Source: Bathymodiolus brooksi | Lineage: Eukaryota > Mollusca > Bivalvia > Mytilida > Modiolidae | Assembly (NCBI GenBank): GCA_963680875.1 | Contig: OY804577.1 | Coordinates: forward strand, 106,961,906-107,025,905 | Length of the DNA stretch: 64,000 bases | Direction of reading: 5' to 3' | In this document: piece after piece, positions 62,201 through 64,000 of the stretch | How positions within the stretch are numbered: position 1 is the stretch's first letter | Layout: every line of letters starts with the position of its first letter | Notes under the pieces: model-generated | Told to the model about the DNA's origin: nothing | The model's database searches: none | Seen by the model: the letters and a program-made list of their open reading frames with translations, nothing else | Position numbers and translations under genes: made by a program

Positions 62201-64000
62201 GGAAAATATGGCAGAAAGGCAAGTTGAATAGTGAAAAGATATGAAAAATATGGAAGAAAATTGTGAAATGATATGGAAAATATGGAAGAAAGGCAAGTCG
62301 AATAGTGATAAGAAATGGACAATATGGAAGAAAGGCAAGTTGAATAGTGAAAAGAGATGGAAAATACAGAAGAAAAGTAAGTTGAGTAGTGAAAAGATAT
62401 GGAAATTAATGAAGAAAAGTAAGTTGAATAGTGAAAAGATTTGGAAAATATGGAAGAAAGATAAATTGAATAGTGAAATGATTTGGACAATATGGAAGAA
62501 AGGCAAGTTGAATAGTGAATAGATATGGAAAATACAGAAGAAAAGTAAGTTGAATAGTGAAAAGATATGGAAAATATGGCAGAAAGGCAAGTTGAATAGT
62601 GAAAAGATATGAAAAATATGGAAGAAAATTGTGAAATGATATGGAAAATATGGAAGAAAGGCAAGTCGAATAGTGATAAGAAATGGACAATATGGAAGAA
62701 AGGCAAGTTGAGTAGTGAAAAGAAATGGAAATTAATGAAGAAAAGTAAGTTGAATAGTGAAAAGATTTGGAAAATATGGAAGAAAGATAAATTGAATAGT
62801 GAAATGAGTTGGACAATATGGAAGAAAGGCAAGTTGAATAGTGAAAAGATATGGAAATTATGGAAGAAAAGTAAGTTGAAGAGTGAAAAGATATGAAAAA
62901 TATGGAAGAAACCCAAGTTGAATAGTGAAAAGATATGGAAAGTACAGAAGAAAAGTAAGTTGAATTGTGAAAAGATATGGAAGAAAGGCAAGTTGAATAG
63001 TGATAAGATATGAACAATATGGAAGAATGGTAAGTTGAATAGTGATAAGATATGGAAAATATGGAAGAAAGCAAGTTGAAGAGTGAAAAGATATGAAAAA
63101 TATAGAAGAAACCAAAGTTGAATAGTGAAAAGATATGAAAAATATGGAAGAATTCAAAGTTGAATAGGGAACAGATGTGTAAATTATGGAAGAAAATTAA
63201 GTTGAATAGTGAAATGATTTGAAAAATATGGAAGAAACCCAAGTTGAATAGTGAATAGATATGGAAAATACAGAAGAAAAGTAAGTTGAATAGTGAAAAG
63301 ATATGGAAAATATGGCAGAAAGACAAGTTGAATAGTGAAAAAATATGAAAAATATGGAAGAAAATTGTGAAATGATATGGAAAATATGGGAGAAAAGTAG
63401 GTTGAGATGTGAAATATGGAAAATATGGAAGAAACCCAAGTTGAATAGTGAATAGATATGGAAAATAAAGAAGAAAAGTAAGTTGAATAGTGAAAAGATA
63501 TGGAAAATATGGCAGAAAGGCAAGTTGAATAGTGAAAAGATATGAAAAATATGGAAGAAAATTGTGAAATGATATGGAAAATATGGAAGAAAGGCAAGTC
63601 GAATAGTGATAAGAAATGGACAATATGGAAGAAAGGAAAGTTGAATAGTGAAAAGAGCTGGAAAATACAGAAGAAAAGTAAGTTGAGTAGTGAAAAGAAA
63701 TGGAAATTAATGAAGAAAAGTAAGTTGAATAGTGAAAAGATTTGGAAAATATGGAAGAAAGATAAATTGAATAGTGAAATGAGTTGGACAATATGGAAGA
63801 AAGGCAAGTTGAATAGTGAAAAGATATGGAAATTATGGAAGGAAAGTAAGTTGAAGAGTGAAAAGATATGAAAAATATGGAAGAAACCCAAGTTGAATAG
63901 TGAAAAGATATGGAAAGTACAGAAGAAAAGTAAGTTGAATTGTGAAAAGATATGGAAGAAAGGCAAGTTGAATAGTGATAAGATATGAACAATATGGAAG
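50292..64000 (+). repeat. 42-bp minisatellite, plus orientation, copy 2 (runs off the window)
   Basis: At least 13.7 kb. It is collinear with 19704-30209 apart from block gains and losses of satellite units. Confidence 0.95.
50598..54833 (+). repeat. 1,412-bp block in three tandem copies within the array
   Basis: Blocks of about 50598-52009, 52010-53421 and 53422-54833 look identical; copy 1 has the block once (about 20010-21421). The joint falls in TAAGTTGAATAGTGAAA, common to both edges, as expected for unequal exchange between two satellite units 1,412 bp apart. The length is not a whole number of 42-bp units because individual units carry indels. Confidence 0.9.

Larger units (their letters stand above)
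31257..64000. repeat. 30.6-kb tandem duplication, copy 2 (expanded, runs off the window)
   Basis: Collinear with copy 1 from base 670. Unique parts match except for about 15 base changes and one A-run change. The plus array is longer than in copy 1: two extra 1,412-bp blocks, a further gain of about 420 bp near 56.3-56.9 kb, a loss of about 85 bp near 58.6 kb and a gain of 42 bp near 61.6 kb. Base 64000 corresponds to about 30209 of copy 1, so the end of this copy is not seen. Confidence 0.95.

Noticed and set aside
31257..64000. Whole second copy as an assembly false duplication (haplotig)
   Set aside because: Not excluded, but the precise 6-bp microhomology junction and array differences are more natural for a real event; it is kept as a finding with a read-spanning test.

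Overview
This 64 kb of AT-rich animal DNA is made almost entirely of repeats. The best guess at a source is a bivalve or other mollusc. That rests on two CR1/jockey-type LINEs (one with a PHD finger and a 2A-like peptide), a MULE-type PHD exon and a mollusc-like SINE remnant; it is inference, not proof. I see no bacterial genes, tRNA, rRNA or CRISPR. The one likely host-gene piece is an 81-nt exon, present twice.

Large layout. Positions 670-31256 (30,587 bp) are followed directly by a second, nearly identical copy from 31257 to the window end. The second copy is incomplete here; it still lies in the terminal array at base 64000. Copy-2 coordinates are copy 1 + 30,587 up to about 5.21 kb, then + 30,588 to about 21.4 kb. 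The junction at 31257 joins the 42-bp minisatellite to the catalytic-motif region of a LINE reverse transcriptase across a shared ATGATA. In about 19 kb of non-satellite sequence I noticed about 15 base differences between copies.

One duplicated unit, left to right: (i) LINE A, the 3' part of a CR1-like ORF2 pseudogene with a (TTTA)n tail, 1-1866; (ii) LINE B, about 2.3-9.35 kb, a second CR1-like element (2A-like motif, PHD finger, endonuclease, reverse transcriptase). Its PHD finger is split by a 3,191-bp Tc1/mariner-like TIR element (2754-5944), which holds a 1,113-bp MULE-like element (2990-4102) carrying a PHD-finger exon; (iii) AT-rich sequence with an 87-bp perfect foldback, a TGTAATCGATTACA cluster, a SINE-like remnant, a 170-bp tandem duplication, a coding-like island and a 598-bp MITE, 9.35-16.7 kb; (iv) a CpG-containing cluster of ETS-, CRE- and E2F-like sites at about 17.1-17.3 kb; (v) a 42-bp minisatellite on the minus orientation, 17690-19128; (vi) a 0.57-kb spacer ending in the 81-nt exon (19623-19703); (vii) the same minisatellite on the plus orientation for 11.5 kb, 19704-31256, starting exactly at the exon's GTAAGT donor.

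The most unusual architecture is (v)-(vii). A small exon is flanked by inverted arms of one minisatellite whose unit contains a donor-like GTAAGT. The array looks grown from the exon's 5' splice site, and a pre-mRNA across it could fold the introns together around the exon. The arrays also contain many long open frames on both strands. These arise because the unit is 42 = 3 x 14 nt, and I do not annotate them as genes.
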